A stretch of DNA of 64,000 nt from Shewanella sp. ANA-3 (GCF_000203935.1 NC_008577.1:2666001-2730000), one strand, 5' to 3'. Positions 9,099 to 18,319 are shown, numbered from the stretch's first letter. Numbers and translations: made by a program. The notes: a model not told the origin generated them from the sequence alone.

Positions 9099-10150
9099 AG
9101 ACTAAAACCCAACAACTGACGTTGATATTCAGTATCGATATCCACCACGGCGCTTAATCCGGCGCGCAGCGGCGCCTCGGGCAGCGCGGTATCAATGGCA
9201 ATTCGCACCGGAACGCGCTGGGCGATTTTCACCCAGTTGCCGGTTGCATTTTGCGCGGGGATCAGCGAGAACTCTGCACCCGTTGCGGGACTTAAACTCT
9301 CGACCGTACCTTGCCAGTGATTATCGGGAAAGGTATCGATATGGATATTGACCTTTTGCCCGGGTTTGACGTGGGTTAAATCGGTTTCGGTGAAGTTCGC
9401 CTCAATCCAGAGGGCATGATCGGCTACCAGCGCGAGGGCAATGGCGCCAACATTCACATATTGTCCTAGCTTTGGCAGTTGGCTGACGACGCCTGATACT
9501 GGGGCTTTAATCTCCACGCGGCTTAAATCAAGCTTGGCTTCATTTAATTGGGCTAAGGCTTCTAAATAGCTGGGATGTTGTTCAATCGGAAAATCGGGGC
9601 TGCCGCCTAAGCTTTCGGCGATGCGGTGTAAGTCTTTTTGCAGGGTCTGAATATTCTGCCGCGCAATATCGGTATTTTGCCTTGCATCTTCAAGCTGAGA
9701 TTCAGACACAAAGTGTTTACCGATCAAATTCTCCTGCCGCTTTTGCTCTTTCTCCGCAAAGGCTAACTTGGTCTCTGCCAGAGTGATTTCGGCTTGCTTC
9801 TCATGGTAACTCGCCTTGAGTACCGCTAAATCCGTCTTGACCTGTGCCAATTTGGCACTCGCCTTATCGACCATCACCTTAAACATGGCATCGTCGAGGC
9901 GAAACAACACTTTCCCCTTCTCAACCCTTTGGTTTTCAACCACATACAAGCTGTCGACATTCCCAGCCACTTGCGCGCTTACGGGCACTTTATCCGCCTT
10001 TACATAGGCGTTATCGGTTTCCATATAACGGCCGCCATGCAGGTAAACCGCACCTATGGCCAGCACGGATAACAGCGGCACCACAATCAGTAATATGCCG
10101 CGCTTTTTACGCGTATTCGCTTTAGGTGCTTGAGGATTTGCGTCACTCAT
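9095..10150 (-). CDS. emrA: HlyD-family membrane fusion protein, EmrA type
   Basis: A 351-residue adaptor. It has one transmembrane anchor (about residues 19-37), then a split lipoyl/barrel-sandwich domain (V-E-K-G-K-V-L-F-R-L-D-D and I-K-A-P-V-S-G-V-V-S) around an alpha-helical hairpin (about 85-185), and a C-terminal beta-barrel. Known role: bridges the EmrB permease to a TolC-type channel across the periplasm. It lies 57 bases downstream of the MarR gene and overlaps emrB, giving an operon order regulator-adaptor-permease like E. coli emrRAB. Confidence 0.92.
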   Translation of the reverse strand: MSDANPQAPKANTRKKRGILLIVVPLLSVLAIGAVYLHGGRYMETDNAYVKADKVPVSAQVAGNVDSLYVVENQRVEKGKVLFRLDDAMFKVMVDKASAKLAQVKTDLAVLKASYHEKQAEITLAETKLAFAEKEQKRQENLIGKHFVSESQLEDARQNTDIARQNIQTLQKDLHRIAESLGGSPDFPIEQHPSYLEALAQLNEAKLDLSRVEIKAPVSGVVSQLPKLGQYVNVGAIALALVADHALWIEANFTETDLTHVKPGQKVNIHIDTFPDNHWQGTVESLSPATGAEFSLIPAQNATGNWVKIAQRVPVRIAIDTALPEAPLRAGLSAVVDIDTEYQRQLLGFSL

Positions 10151-10207
10151 TACAACAACTCCAACTTCACTAAATGTCTATCACGGGGATGGGTTTATCT
10201 GCTTTGA

Positions 10208-10642
10208 TTAAGCTGAAAAATTTTTATGGATTTGCGATAACAGCCGGATAACAGTCTCTGACTCGGCTTCATCGAATCCTTTAAAGGCTTGGGTGTACAC
10301 TATGGTCACGGCACGTTCAATTTCGGCTAAATGGGGCGCGGCCGCCTCCGTCAAAAATAACTGAAAAGCGCGTCTGTCTTTGGCATCGGGTCTGCGTTCA
10401 ACCAGCCCAGCATCACACAGCACATCGATTAATCTCGCGGCCGTGATAGGTTTAATTTCGAGGCGATCCGCCAGCTCAATCTGCTTAAGGCCTTCATTAC
10501 GGGCGATATGCAATAAGGCTCTTGCCTGCGATAACGTCAGTGAGCAATCCGCCGTGGGCCTGTAGGTTTCTTGGAACACACGGCGCATCATGCGGGTAAT
10601 ATCACTTAAGAGTGCGCCTAGGGTATTTGATGAGGTTTTCAT
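10208..10642 (-). CDS. MarR-family repressor of the emrAB-like operon
   Basis: A winged-helix MarR protein of 144 residues. The recognition region E-I-K-P-I-T-A-A-R-L-I-D and the wing motif V-E-R-R-P-D-A-K-D-R-R-A are clear. The start is ATG at 10640-10642 (M-K-T-S-S-N); the upstream in-frame extension of 23 codons lacks a ribosome site and contains a palindrome that looks like an operator, so it is rejected. As first gene of the operon it probably represses itself and emrAB, with derepression by a small ligand; this is inference from gene order and family behaviour. Confidence 0.88.
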   Translation of the reverse strand: MKTSSNTLGALLSDITRMMRRVFQETYRPTADCSLTLSQARALLHIARNEGLKQIELADRLEIKPITAARLIDVLCDAGLVERRPDAKDRRAFQLFLTEAAAPHLAEIERAVTIVYTQAFKGFDEAESETVIRLLSQIHKNFSA

Positions 10643-10657
10643 AAGCCATCCACATAG

Positions 10658-10670
10658 TAAGCATTGCTTA
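10658..10670. promoter_or_regulatory. Candidate MarR operator
   Basis: A 13-base palindrome (TAAGCA-T-TGCTTA) lies 15 bases upstream of the MarR start codon, where a repressor would block the promoter or early elongation. MarR proteins commonly bind such short palindromes in their own promoters. The assignment rests on position and symmetry only. Confidence 0.5.
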
Positions 10671-10882
10671 TTATATGGATGACATCGAATGTAAAGCAAT
10701 TGCCAGCACAATCAACAAAGGCAACAAAATGCAAAGTCAGACGGAGTAAAGGGTTAAGCTATTGATCAAATAGAGCATTAATCTTTGTTCATCGAGTGAT
10801 TCCAACGACTATCTGACTCAAAGCACTTAAAGGCACAGGAATAAGTTAAGAGCGTGTATGACCTGACGCTTTGCGGTAACTC

Positions 10883-11911
10883 TCAACCACGGACACAATT
10901 GCGCCCATCGGATTTGGCTTCATACAGGGCTTTATCCGCTCGGCTAAACAAGGTATCGGCATCATCACCTTCCTGCAAAGACGCTAAACCGATAGACACA
11001 GTGATGGCGCCCAAGGAGAGTTTTTTATCTTTACCTATGGCTAAGCGCCGCTCAGAAATCCGCTCCCTTAGGGTTTCGGCCACTTGCAACGCATCGTGGA
11101 AATGGGTATTGGGCAACAGCACCACAAATTCTTCGCCGCCATAGCGGGCGACAAAGTCATCCCCCCGCACACATTGTTTGAGGGCGAGCGCCACATAGGC
11201 TAACACCTTATCCCCCACTTGATGGCCATAGTTGTCGTTAAACACTTTAAAGCGGTCAATATCAATGAGTAATAAGCTGCAACGGGTATGTTGCTGCTCG
11301 GCGCGGTGGATATGATCTTGAATCGCAATTTCGTAGGCGCGGCGGTTATGTAATGAGGTTAATTGGTCCGTCATCGCCGCCAAACTTAAATTTTCCATTT
11401 CGGTCTTTAAGTTTTGTACCTCTTGCCCCATGGCGCTCAGGCTCTGCTCCATGGTTTGGTTATTGACGAGTAAACTTTGCATTTCATCAATCACCCCATC
11501 CACTAACTGATTGAGCGTGCACACATCCGGCTTAGTCTGAAGCTGTAGGCCAAAGTCCGCCAGAGTGCTTGAAAATGCCTCCGTTCCCTGATTTAACTGA
11601 GTGATTTTACTGATCAGCGAGTTGATCAATATTTGAGTTTCGATTTGAACGTTCTCGATGACTTCGGGGGATTTCTCTTGAATAAAATTCTTGTACAGAC
11701 TGGTATTCACCTCCTTAGTGAACACCACTTTATTCGCCAGAAAGCCATCGATAGCGCGATTTAAATCGAGATTCGTCTGGGCAAAATACTCATACCAAAC
11801 CGTGTAATTCTCTGGGGTGACCGGAATATCGAGCGCCGACATTTGTGGCACGGCCAAACGCAAAATTTGCGCCGCTGAATCGAGCTCTTTAGTGGCAGCA
11901 GGAGATGACAT
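10883..11911 (-). CDS. GGDEF diguanylate cyclase with an intact I-site
   Basis: A 342-residue protein. Residues 1-170 are helical with a coiled-coil feel, no membrane segment and no recognised sensor domain. The C-terminal GGDEF domain has the active-site motif G-G-E-E-F and, exactly five residues upstream, R-G-D-D, a product-inhibition (RxxD) site. Known role: synthesis of cyclic di-GMP from two GTP. The ATG at 11911 is preceded by AGGTG. It is a single gene on the minus strand. The N-terminal half resembles the helical domain found on several Shewanella cyclases, but I cannot name it. Probably active and cytoplasmic. Confidence 0.9.
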   Translation of the reverse strand: MSSPAATKELDSAAQILRLAVPQMSALDIPVTPENYTVWYEYFAQTNLDLNRAIDGFLANKVVFTKEVNTSLYKNFIQEKSPEVIENVQIETQILINSLISKITQLNQGTEAFSSTLADFGLQLQTKPDVCTLNQLVDGVIDEMQSLLVNNQTMEQSLSAMGQEVQNLKTEMENLSLAAMTDQLTSLHNRRAYEIAIQDHIHRAEQQHTRCSLLLIDIDRFKVFNDNYGHQVGDKVLAYVALALKQCVRGDDFVARYGGEEFVVLLPNTHFHDALQVAETLRERISERRLAIGKDKKLSLGAITVSIGLASLQEGDDADTLFSRADKALYEAKSDGRNCVRG

Positions 11912-12015
11912 GAGTCGCGCACCTAATGTTGTTACTTTTTTGTATAACTTAAGTTAACTCAACTGCTTCGATTTGGATACGGGACACAATAATTATTATG
12001 ATAAGGCGCAAAAAA

Positions 12016-12045
12016 ATAAAGGAGGATGTTGCCATCCTCCTTTAT
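12016..12045. terminator. Terminator downstream of eptA
   Basis: A perfect 13-bp stem (ATAAAGGAGGATG / CATCCTCCTTTAT) with a TTGC loop, A-rich upstream. It lies just after the end of the minus-strand eptA gene. Confidence 0.8.
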
Positions 12046-12066
12046 GTATTCACCTGCACGCTGAAC

Positions 12067-13692
12067 TTAACCGCGGCAGCGAGCAAAAATATCTAACTTA
12101 GATTGATACACTTGGGTCTGAACATTCATTAATCCCAGCAGACTGTCGAACAGATTGTCGTGGGAGAAGCCGCCCTTCTCGGCCTCTTTGGCTAAACACG
12201 CCATATTCAAATGGTTGTCTTGGCTGAAATCCTCCGACACCCAGGCCAGCATAGGAATACTGGTCTGTTCAATCGGCGCAATACCGTACGGCGCGCCATG
12301 CAAATACATGCCTTTCTCACCCAGAGATTCGCCGTGATCCGACACATAGAACATGGCGGTATCAAACTTAGTCTGTTGCTGTTTAAGCTTATTGACCACT
12401 TCACTGATAATGTAATCGGTATACAAAATCGTGTTGTCATAGGTGTTCATCAGCTCTTCGGCGCTGCAGTTTTGAATGTCGCTACGCGGGCAATCCGGCG
12501 TAAATTTACGGTGTTCTGGCGGATAGCGTAGGAAGTACGTCGGCCCATGGCTGCCAATCACATGCAGGGCTATCACAGTGTCTTTCTGCTCCGCATTGGC
12601 TAAGGCTTCGTCGAGTTTATTGAGCAGCACTTGGTCGAAACAATATTGTCCCGAGCAGAGTTCTGGATCGCTATTCAAGTCAATGGTGATGTTTTCAACC
12701 TGATCGCACACCCCTTTACAACCCGAGTCATTATCAAACCACTGCACTTTAATCCCGCCGTGATTTAACACATCGATGGCCGTGTCTTGGGCATAGGCGC
12801 GGCGAGAATCGTAATCCTCACGTCCCATCCGCGAGAACATGCAAGGTAGCGAGACCGCAGTGGCCGTGCCGCAGGAATGGGTATCTTTAAAGGCGACCAA
12901 GCCTTGGCCCTCTGTGTAAGCGTTGGTCGGTTTATCATAACCATAGTATTGATAGTTCATTGAACGAGCAGTCTCGCCCACCACCAGCACTAACAGGTTA
13001 GGTTTACCGTTGGCATTGGTTGTAACATTTTTGGCATCCAAACCCAGTTGTTGGTATTCAATCGGCGTTTGCAAATAGTGCACATTGATGTACTTAGCGG
13101 CCGCGCCAATAAAATAGGTCGGCACAATATAACGCTTGATCTCATCGTTATTGCGGCCAAAGGCGGCGTAATCTTGGAAATAGAAGAAGGCGATAATCCC
13201 AAGCCCTGCCAACATCGCCAGCATAAACAAGACTTTATGCAGCAACTCTTTAAAAAATGGCTTGTATTGGATATTGGCTTTGTAAATCAAATAGGCGGGT
13301 AAAATCCCCGTGAGCAGCATGTTGAGGATGGAAGCAAAGTTCACATACATCAAGGCTTCGGCGCTGTTGGTTTGAAAGGTGTTTTCAATCATGCCGTAGT
13401 CGAACACGACATTGTATTTGAGCGCCGCAAAAAACACGCTCGATGACAGCAGCGTGAGAATGATGAAAAAGGGTTTTACTAGGTATTTCACCGTAAACAG
13501 TGAAAACACAAAACTCAGTGCAAAGGTTAAAAACAGCGGCATGGATGCGATAAAAATCGGATCCACATCGGGCTGTTTTTCAATGCCTTTCTTGATGACT
13601 TCAAAGAGTGGGATATTAAAAACGCAAACGTAAAATAATGCGGTGATAAAGGTGAAGCGGTTCACGGTTAGAGTTTTAAATCTCGTCAGCAC
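12067..13692 (-). CDS. eptA: Lipid A phosphoethanolamine transferase, EptA/PmrC family
   Basis: A 541-residue inner-membrane enzyme with five N-terminal transmembrane helices (residues 1-180) and a periplasmic alkaline-phosphatase-fold domain. Catalytic signatures are V-V-G-E-T-A-R-S (the Thr accepts phosphoethanolamine), H-V-I-G-S-H-G-P and V-S-D-H-G-E-S-L-G-E, which supply zinc ligands. Paired cysteines typical of the family are present (D-T-H-S-C-G-T-A, S-L-P-C-M-F). Known role: transfers phosphoethanolamine from phosphatidylethanolamine to lipid A, lowering surface charge and sensitivity to cationic peptides. The start is a GTG at 13690-13692. Monocistronic, flanked by terminators; no two-component pair is adjacent. 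The chromosomal copy is ordinary for Shewanella. Confidence 0.9.
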   Translation of the reverse strand: MLTRFKTLTVNRFTFITALFYVCVFNIPLFEVIKKGIEKQPDVDPIFIASMPLFLTFALSFVFSLFTVKYLVKPFFIILTLLSSSVFFAALKYNVVFDYGMIENTFQTNSAEALMYVNFASILNMLLTGILPAYLIYKANIQYKPFFKELLHKVLFMLAMLAGLGIIAFFYFQDYAAFGRNNDEIKRYIVPTYFIGAAAKYINVHYLQTPIEYQQLGLDAKNVTTNANGKPNLLVLVVGETARSMNYQYYGYDKPTNAYTEGQGLVAFKDTHSCGTATAVSLPCMFSRMGREDYDSRRAYAQDTAIDVLNHGGIKVQWFDNDSGCKGVCDQVENITIDLNSDPELCSGQYCFDQVLLNKLDEALANAEQKDTVIALHVIGSHGPTYFLRYPPEHRKFTPDCPRSDIQNCSAEELMNTYDNTILYTDYIISEVVNKLKQQQTKFDTAMFYVSDHGESLGEKGMYLHGAPYGIAPIEQTSIPMLAWVSEDFSQDNHLNMACLAKEAEKGGFSHDNLFDSLLGLMNVQTQVYQSKLDIFARCRG

Positions 13693-13842
13693 TGGTAATG
13701 CTCTCTTAAATAAATAGTGGGCCGAAACTAGCTTAGTTTTCTTAAGGGAATCTTATGCCTAAAAATGAATGTCATCTTAGCAACTGAACTTGGCCTACTC
13801 AATAAAATGAGTAATATTATTAACAAGTTAAAATACGGATTA

Positions 13843-13880
13843 AAAAAACGGCCGAACCTCAAGGCATTCGACCGTTTTTT
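13843..13880. terminator. Stem-loop terminator after the prolyl oligopeptidase gene
   Basis: A 14-bp stem with one mismatch (AAAAAACGGCCGAA / TTCGACCGTTTTTT) and T-runs on both strands. It separates the peptidase gene from eptA; both genes are on the minus strand. Confidence 0.85.
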
Positions 13881-13950
13881 GCTCCCCAACCTATAGGGAC
13901 TTGCTCGGTATTAATCGCGAATTGTTAATATTTTCTGTCACGCATCACGA

Positions 13951-16044
13951 TTATTTTAACTGCTGTAATAAGTAGGCAAACGCCATCGAATTTAGTTCCG
14001 CAGCTTGATTATTATCTGCAGCGCCTGCGTGTCCACCTTCGATATTTTCATAGTAAAGCACATCGATGCCCATGTCCTTCATCTTGGCTACCATCTTACG
14101 CGCATGGCCTGGGTGTACCCTGTCATCACGGGTTGAGGTAGTGAAGAACACCTTAGGATAGTGGGTGTCCTTGTGCAGATTATGGTATGGCGAATAGGTT
14201 TTAATGTAGGCCCATTCTTCAGGAACATCGGGATTACCGTATTCCCCCATCCAACTTGCGCCGGCCAGTAACTTATTGAAGCGGTACATGTCGAGTAAAG
14301 GCACTTGGCAGACCACTGCATTGTAGAGATCGGGACGACGGGTAAAAGCGGCGCCCATCAGCAAACCACCATTACTGCCACCTTGAATGCCTAAATGCTT
14401 GCTCGAGGTAATTTTACGGGCGATTAAATCCTCGGCGATAGCCTCAAAGTCCTCATAGGCCTTATGACGATTCTGCTTAAGTGCCGCTTGATGCCACGCA
14501 GGGCCGTACTCGCCGCCACCACGGATATTGGCCAGCACATACACGCCGCCCTGCTCTAACCAGTTTTTACCAATGGTTGCCGAATAGGCTGGGCGCAGTG
14601 ACACTTCAAAACCACCATAACCATAGAGCAGAGTGGGATTGCTGCCATCGAGCTTAAGATCCTTTGCCATCACCACAAAATACGGCACTTTGGTGCCATC
14701 CTTTGAGGTTGCAAAATACTGCTCAGTTTTAAATTTATCCGCTGCAAATTGCTGAGGCATACCTTTAATTTTTTGCGGTTTTAGCGCCTTAGCATTGACG
14801 GTATACAGGGTCGATGGCTCAAGAAAGCTCGTGTAATTAACAAAGAAATCATCACTGTCGCGCTCCATATCCATCACGGTTAGCGCGCCATTGGCCTCAA
14901 AGGGGACGGGCGTGCTTTGCCATGCGCCCTTCGCGTCTTGCTCGTAGCGAACCAGTTTACTCTTCACGTTATCGAGCCAATTTACAAAAATCGCGCTCTT
15001 ACTGAAACTTAACTGGGCGATTGATGCGGTCGGCGTTGGGCTGACAAATTCAGTAAAGGATGCTTTTTGGGCGATTAAATCCGCCACATTGGCATACACC
15101 ACGGCGCCTTGGCTGAATGTCGTCGCAGGGGTTGCTAACTCACTCTTGAGCTCAATAAACAATTTGCCTTGGAAATAGCCTTTGATCTCGGCATCTTGCG
15201 GGAGCGGCAGCTTAGTCAGTTTGCCGTCTTGGTAAACATATTGAGTGGCGGTGTAAAAGGTATGCGCCTCAGTAACTAGGCTCAGCGGAGTTTTGTCGTC
15301 AAACATCACCCAACCCGATACCGCGACCGAAGTTTTGTCGCCACTGAAAATGGTTTTCGCTTGCTCAAGCGGCGTACCACGTTGCCATAACTTCACTACG
15401 CGGGGATAACCCGAGTCCGTCATGCTTTGGTCATCGCCAAAATCGGTACCGACAAAGGCCTGATCGGTATCAATCCAACTAAGGCTAGATTTCGCTTCTT
15501 TTAAGAAGAAAGGTTTATCTTTCGCGGGCACAAAGTCTTTGGTGCTTAAATCAAATTCACGCACTTCGACCGCATCGGCGCCGCCACGGGATAAGGACAC
15601 AAAACAGCGCTGATTCTGTGGATACTGGCAATCAATGCCTTTGAACACCCAGTTGACCGCTTCGGTTTTACCTAAGGCATCGACATCGAGCACGGTTTCC
15701 CACTTTGGATCCGCCTTGGCGTATTCTTCCATGGTGGTGCGACGGTAAATCCCGCGCACATGGGTATCGTCCTTCCAAAAGTTATACAGCTTATCGCCAA
15801 TATGGGTGGCGTAAGGAATACGCTCTTTGTCATTGAGGATAGCGAGGCTGTTGGCAACTAAAGTATCGAACCCTTTGAAGGCTTTTATTTCGGCGGCAGA
15901 AGTAGCATTTTGGGCCTTAACCCACTCCATCGGCTTTGCGCCTTCAACCTCTTCGAGCCAAATATATTTGTCTTCTTCGGCGTGGAGTTGACCACTCATA
16001 GTGAGTACCCCTGCAATGCACCAAGGCAGTAATTTACGATTCAT
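13951..16044 (-). CDS. Exported prolyl oligopeptidase (S9A family)
   Basis: A 697-residue serine peptidase with a cleavable signal peptide (residues 1-22, ending Q-L-H-A-E-E). An N-terminal seven-bladed propeller (about 80-430) is followed by an alpha/beta-hydrolase domain. The catalytic triad is visible: Ser in G-G-S-N-G-G, Asp in S-T-R-D-D-R-V, His in E-G-G-H-A-G. Known role of the family: cleavage after proline in peptides shorter than about 30 residues; the signal peptide places it in the periplasm or outside. It stands alone between two terminators. Confidence 0.92.
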   Translation of the reverse strand: MNRKLLPWCIAGVLTMSGQLHAEEDKYIWLEEVEGAKPMEWVKAQNATSAAEIKAFKGFDTLVANSLAILNDKERIPYATHIGDKLYNFWKDDTHVRGIYRRTTMEEYAKADPKWETVLDVDALGKTEAVNWVFKGIDCQYPQNQRCFVSLSRGGADAVEVREFDLSTKDFVPAKDKPFFLKEAKSSLSWIDTDQAFVGTDFGDDQSMTDSGYPRVVKLWQRGTPLEQAKTIFSGDKTSVAVSGWVMFDDKTPLSLVTEAHTFYTATQYVYQDGKLTKLPLPQDAEIKGYFQGKLFIELKSELATPATTFSQGAVVYANVADLIAQKASFTEFVSPTPTASIAQLSFSKSAIFVNWLDNVKSKLVRYEQDAKGAWQSTPVPFEANGALTVMDMERDSDDFFVNYTSFLEPSTLYTVNAKALKPQKIKGMPQQFAADKFKTEQYFATSKDGTKVPYFVVMAKDLKLDGSNPTLLYGYGGFEVSLRPAYSATIGKNWLEQGGVYVLANIRGGGEYGPAWHQAALKQNRHKAYEDFEAIAEDLIARKITSSKHLGIQGGSNGGLLMGAAFTRRPDLYNAVVCQVPLLDMYRFNKLLAGASWMGEYGNPDVPEEWAYIKTYSPYHNLHKDTHYPKVFFTTSTRDDRVHPGHARKMVAKMKDMGIDVLYYENIEGGHAGAADNNQAAELNSMAFAYLLQQLK

Positions 16045-16237
16045 GTTATTCCTTTTTAGACAGAGTCCTTGAACAGAGCCCTTAAATTGAGTCCATCTTG
16101 ATTTCTGCCCTACATTACCTTAATTGACCTCCAGTTCAACCTTTAATACAACAAGAATGTAACAAAAGGTAAGATATTGTAATCACGAATGATTAATCGA
16201 GAATGAATCGAAAATATTCGAGATGTTATGCCATAAA

Positions 16238-16262
16238 AAAGCGCCCAATGGGGCGCTTTAGT
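16238..16262. terminator. Terminator after the MarR gene of the CDF operon
   Basis: A 9-bp perfect stem (AAAGCGCCC / GGGCGCTTT) with an AATG loop and flanking A- and T-rich sequence, just beyond the MarR stop. Confidence 0.8.
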
Positions 16263-16291
16263 GAATACTCAATAGCGAGTTAACTCTGCCA

Positions 16292-16753
16292 TTAAAACTC
16301 TTGGTTCATCCGCGTCAGCAAACTCAGCAGTAAGCTTCGCTCCTCTGCACTCATCTTAGCGGTGAGATCGGTCGTTAATTGCAAATGCAGCGCATCATGC
16401 TCAAGGAACAGCGCCTGACCTTTCTCGGTGAGCTCGACCAGAATCGAGCGTCTGTCACTCTCATGGGGACGACGCATCACCCACTGGGATTCGACCATTT
16501 TATCGATTTGTACCGTGAGCGTGCCTGTGGTCACGCCGATTTTGTCGGCCAGTTCCTTCATTCGCATCGCGCCGTGCACACCCAACAACTCTATTGTGTG
16601 TACCTGCGATAAGCTAAAACCCTTATCGCGCACAATAGCATGCTCCCACGATGATAATTTTTCATAAAACTCAATAATCACATGGTTCAGGGCCTGATCC
16701 GTAGAATGGGCGGACGCGGCTGATAAAGCATCATGCGGGTGTGCAACTGTCAT
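16292..16753 (-). CDS. MarR-family regulator coupled to the CDF exporter
   Basis: A 153-residue winged-helix protein. The helix-turn-helix reads M-K-E-L-A-D-K-I-G-V-T-T-G-T-L-T and the wing R-R-P-H-E-S-D-R-R-S. It begins M-T-V-A-H-P-H-D, with further histidines near the N terminus (HSTDQALNH), which could bind metal. Its ATG shares one base with the exporter stop (TAATG), so it is translated from the exporter message. This order (exporter first, regulator second) with tight coupling suggests feedback control of metal efflux; the ligand is not known and the metal link is inference. Confidence 0.85.
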   Translation of the reverse strand: MTVAHPHDALSAASAHSTDQALNHVIIEFYEKLSSWEHAIVRDKGFSLSQVHTIELLGVHGAMRMKELADKIGVTTGTLTVQIDKMVESQWVMRRPHESDRRSILVELTEKGQALFLEHDALHLQLTTDLTAKMSAEERSLLLSLLTRMNQEF

Positions 16754-18003
16754 TAGGCTTCCTTAGCCACACACTCACGTTGACGGCAAGTATGCAGCTC
16801 AATGGTAATATGAGATAACTCAGGGAACTTAGTCAGTAACTGATTAAAATAACTGGCTTCTTTCGGTGAGTGAGACACAATGGACACCATCATAGCATGG
16901 TGATCGGCACTCACGCGCCAAATATGTAAATCGGCGACTTGATGATCCGGTACTGCCTCGATCGTCTCACGCACTTTGCACTGTAGCGAGGCTTTTACCC
17001 CACCGTCCAACAAAATCGGACTGGTCTGTTGGATAAGACCCCATGACCAGCGGCTGATAATAATCGCGCCAACAATCCCCATAATCGGATCGAGCCAAGT
17101 TAAGCCCATATATTTACCGAACAACAGTGCCGCAATCGCCAGCACTGAGGTTAACGCATCGGCTAATACGTGGAAATAAGCCGCCCTTAGATTGTGATCA
17201 TGGCCCGAATGCCCGTGTGAATGCCCATGAGAATGACCCTGTGCCTGGCTGTGTGAATGGTCGTCATGGTCATGGTCATGGTCATGGTCATGGTCATGGT
17301 CATGGTCATGGTCATGGTCATGGTCATGGTCATGGTCATGGTCATGGTCATGGTCATGGTCAGCAGCATGATGATCGTTCCCATGGCAGCAATGATTATC
17401 TTGATGATCCTTATGGTCATCATCTTCATCGTCGTGATCATGGCCGTGAGAGTGACTGTGCGAATGTCCATGCGAGTGGCCGTGTGAATGTCCATGGTCG
17501 TGGGAGTGATGATCCTTCAACAGGAACACACTTAATACGTTCACGCTTAAGCCAATCAGGGCGACAAAAATCGCTTCATTAAAGTGAATATCCTCAGGAT
17601 TAATCAAGCGCATGCCCGATTCAATTAACATCACTAAGGCCACTAAGCCTAAAGCGATGGCACTGGTGTAACCGCCAAGCACACTCACCTTACCAGTCCC
17701 AAAGGCAAAGGCCGGATCATTGGCATGCTTACGGGCATAGGAATAGGCAAATAAGGTGATCATAAAGGCGGCGGCGTGGGTACCCATATGCCAACCATCG
17801 GCCAGCAAGGCCATAGATCCATAAATGGTCCCCGCCACAATCTCGGCCACCATGGTAATCACGGTGAGATACAACACATAACGGGTATTTTTTTCGCCAG
17901 CGGTATTTTGGTTAGAAAATCCATGGGAATGTTGCCACTGCGCGACAGAATGCCCAAGCCCAGTACTCTGCATCGGTTTCTCGGTTGAAGATGTTGTTTT
18001 CAT
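16753..18003 (-). CDS. Cation diffusion facilitator with expanded His/Asp loop (DmeF/CzcD-like)
   Basis: A 416-residue CDF exporter with six transmembrane helices. Helix 2 carries the metal-site motif A-D-G-W-H-M-G-T-H and helix 5 carries H-V-L-A-D-A-L-T-S, the paired HxxxD/DxxxD-type sites. Between helices 4 and 5 lies a very long loop (about residues 160-275) of alternating His with Asp, Ser or Gly and a Cys pair (N-H-C-C-H-G). The central part is a near-perfect (HD)n run encoded by a hexanucleotide repeat. The C-terminal domain ends H-T-C-R-Q-R-E-C. The layout resembles DmeF (Co/Ni) and CzcD/ZitB (Zn) proteins; the metal cannot be fixed from sequence. First gene of a two-gene operon with the MarR regulator. 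Confidence 0.88.
   Translation of the reverse strand: MKTTSSTEKPMQSTGLGHSVAQWQHSHGFSNQNTAGEKNTRYVLYLTVITMVAEIVAGTIYGSMALLADGWHMGTHAAAFMITLFAYSYARKHANDPAFAFGTGKVSVLGGYTSAIALGLVALVMLIESGMRLINPEDIHFNEAIFVALIGLSVNVLSVFLLKDHHSHDHGHSHGHSHGHSHSHSHGHDHDDEDDDHKDHQDNHCCHGNDHHAADHDHDHDHDHDHDHDHDHDHDHDHDHDHDHDHDDHSHSQAQGHSHGHSHGHSGHDHNLRAAYFHVLADALTSVLAIAALLFGKYMGLTWLDPIMGIVGAIIISRWSWGLIQQTSPILLDGGVKASLQCKVRETIEAVPDHQVADLHIWRVSADHHAMMVSIVSHSPKEASYFNQLLTKFPELSHITIELHTCRQRECVAKEA
17263..17362. repeat. GTCATG hexanucleotide tandem repeat inside the CDF gene
   Basis: About 16.7 perfect copies of GTCATG over 100 bases. On the coding strand it encodes alternating Asp and His (residues about 214-247). The unit is a multiple of three, so slippage changes loop length without a frameshift. 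Confidence 0.97.
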
Positions 18004-18289
18004 TATTTTTTCCTAAGCGATTTTCCCTAGCTTGCATAAATGAGTGCGTAAATTCATGCAGCAAGAGCAAACCCGCTGTGGTGATTGATGACTTCTGTCG
18101 CCAGTTTAGTTTGAAAATCAAAATATATAAATATCAAAATAATCATTTTTCAAACTATTTGCATAAGTGTTGCAACGACTCACAAAATTTAAACGCAGCA
18201 AAGTACCATCCCACATTCACAATGTGCGTATAGACAAGGCATAAACTCGAAACGGGTAAGCGATAAAAACGATAAGGCAAATAACACAA
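18004..18289. other. Non-coding stretch upstream of the CDF operon
   Basis: AT-rich sequence with no convincing ORF. It must hold the CDF operon promoter, but I could not pick out unambiguous -35/-10 boxes or a metal-regulator palindrome. A weak AGGAA lies just before the exporter ATG. Confidence 0.5.
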
Positions 18290-18319
18290 AGGCGCTTAAA
18301 TCAATCGACTTAAGCGCCT
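18290..18319 (-). terminator. Terminator of the ynhF-like gene
   Basis: A perfect 10-bp stem (AGGCGCTTAA / TTAAGCGCCT) with a 10-base loop. On the minus strand it is followed by TTTGTGTTATTT. It lies 29 bases beyond the small gene's stop. Confidence 0.75.

Noticed and set aside
12207..12531. Two overlapping open frames inside eptA
   Set aside because: Both are shadows of the EptA periplasmic domain, whose catalytic motifs are intact in the main frame.
17263..17362. Tandem repeat considered as a CRISPR array
   Set aside because: Units are six bases with no spacers and are coding; no cas genes are in the window.
17127..17582. Plus-strand open frame with a Gly-His repeat opposite the CDF gene
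   Set aside because: Created by the GTCATG repeat being open in several frames; the minus-strand CDF reading has all family motifs.
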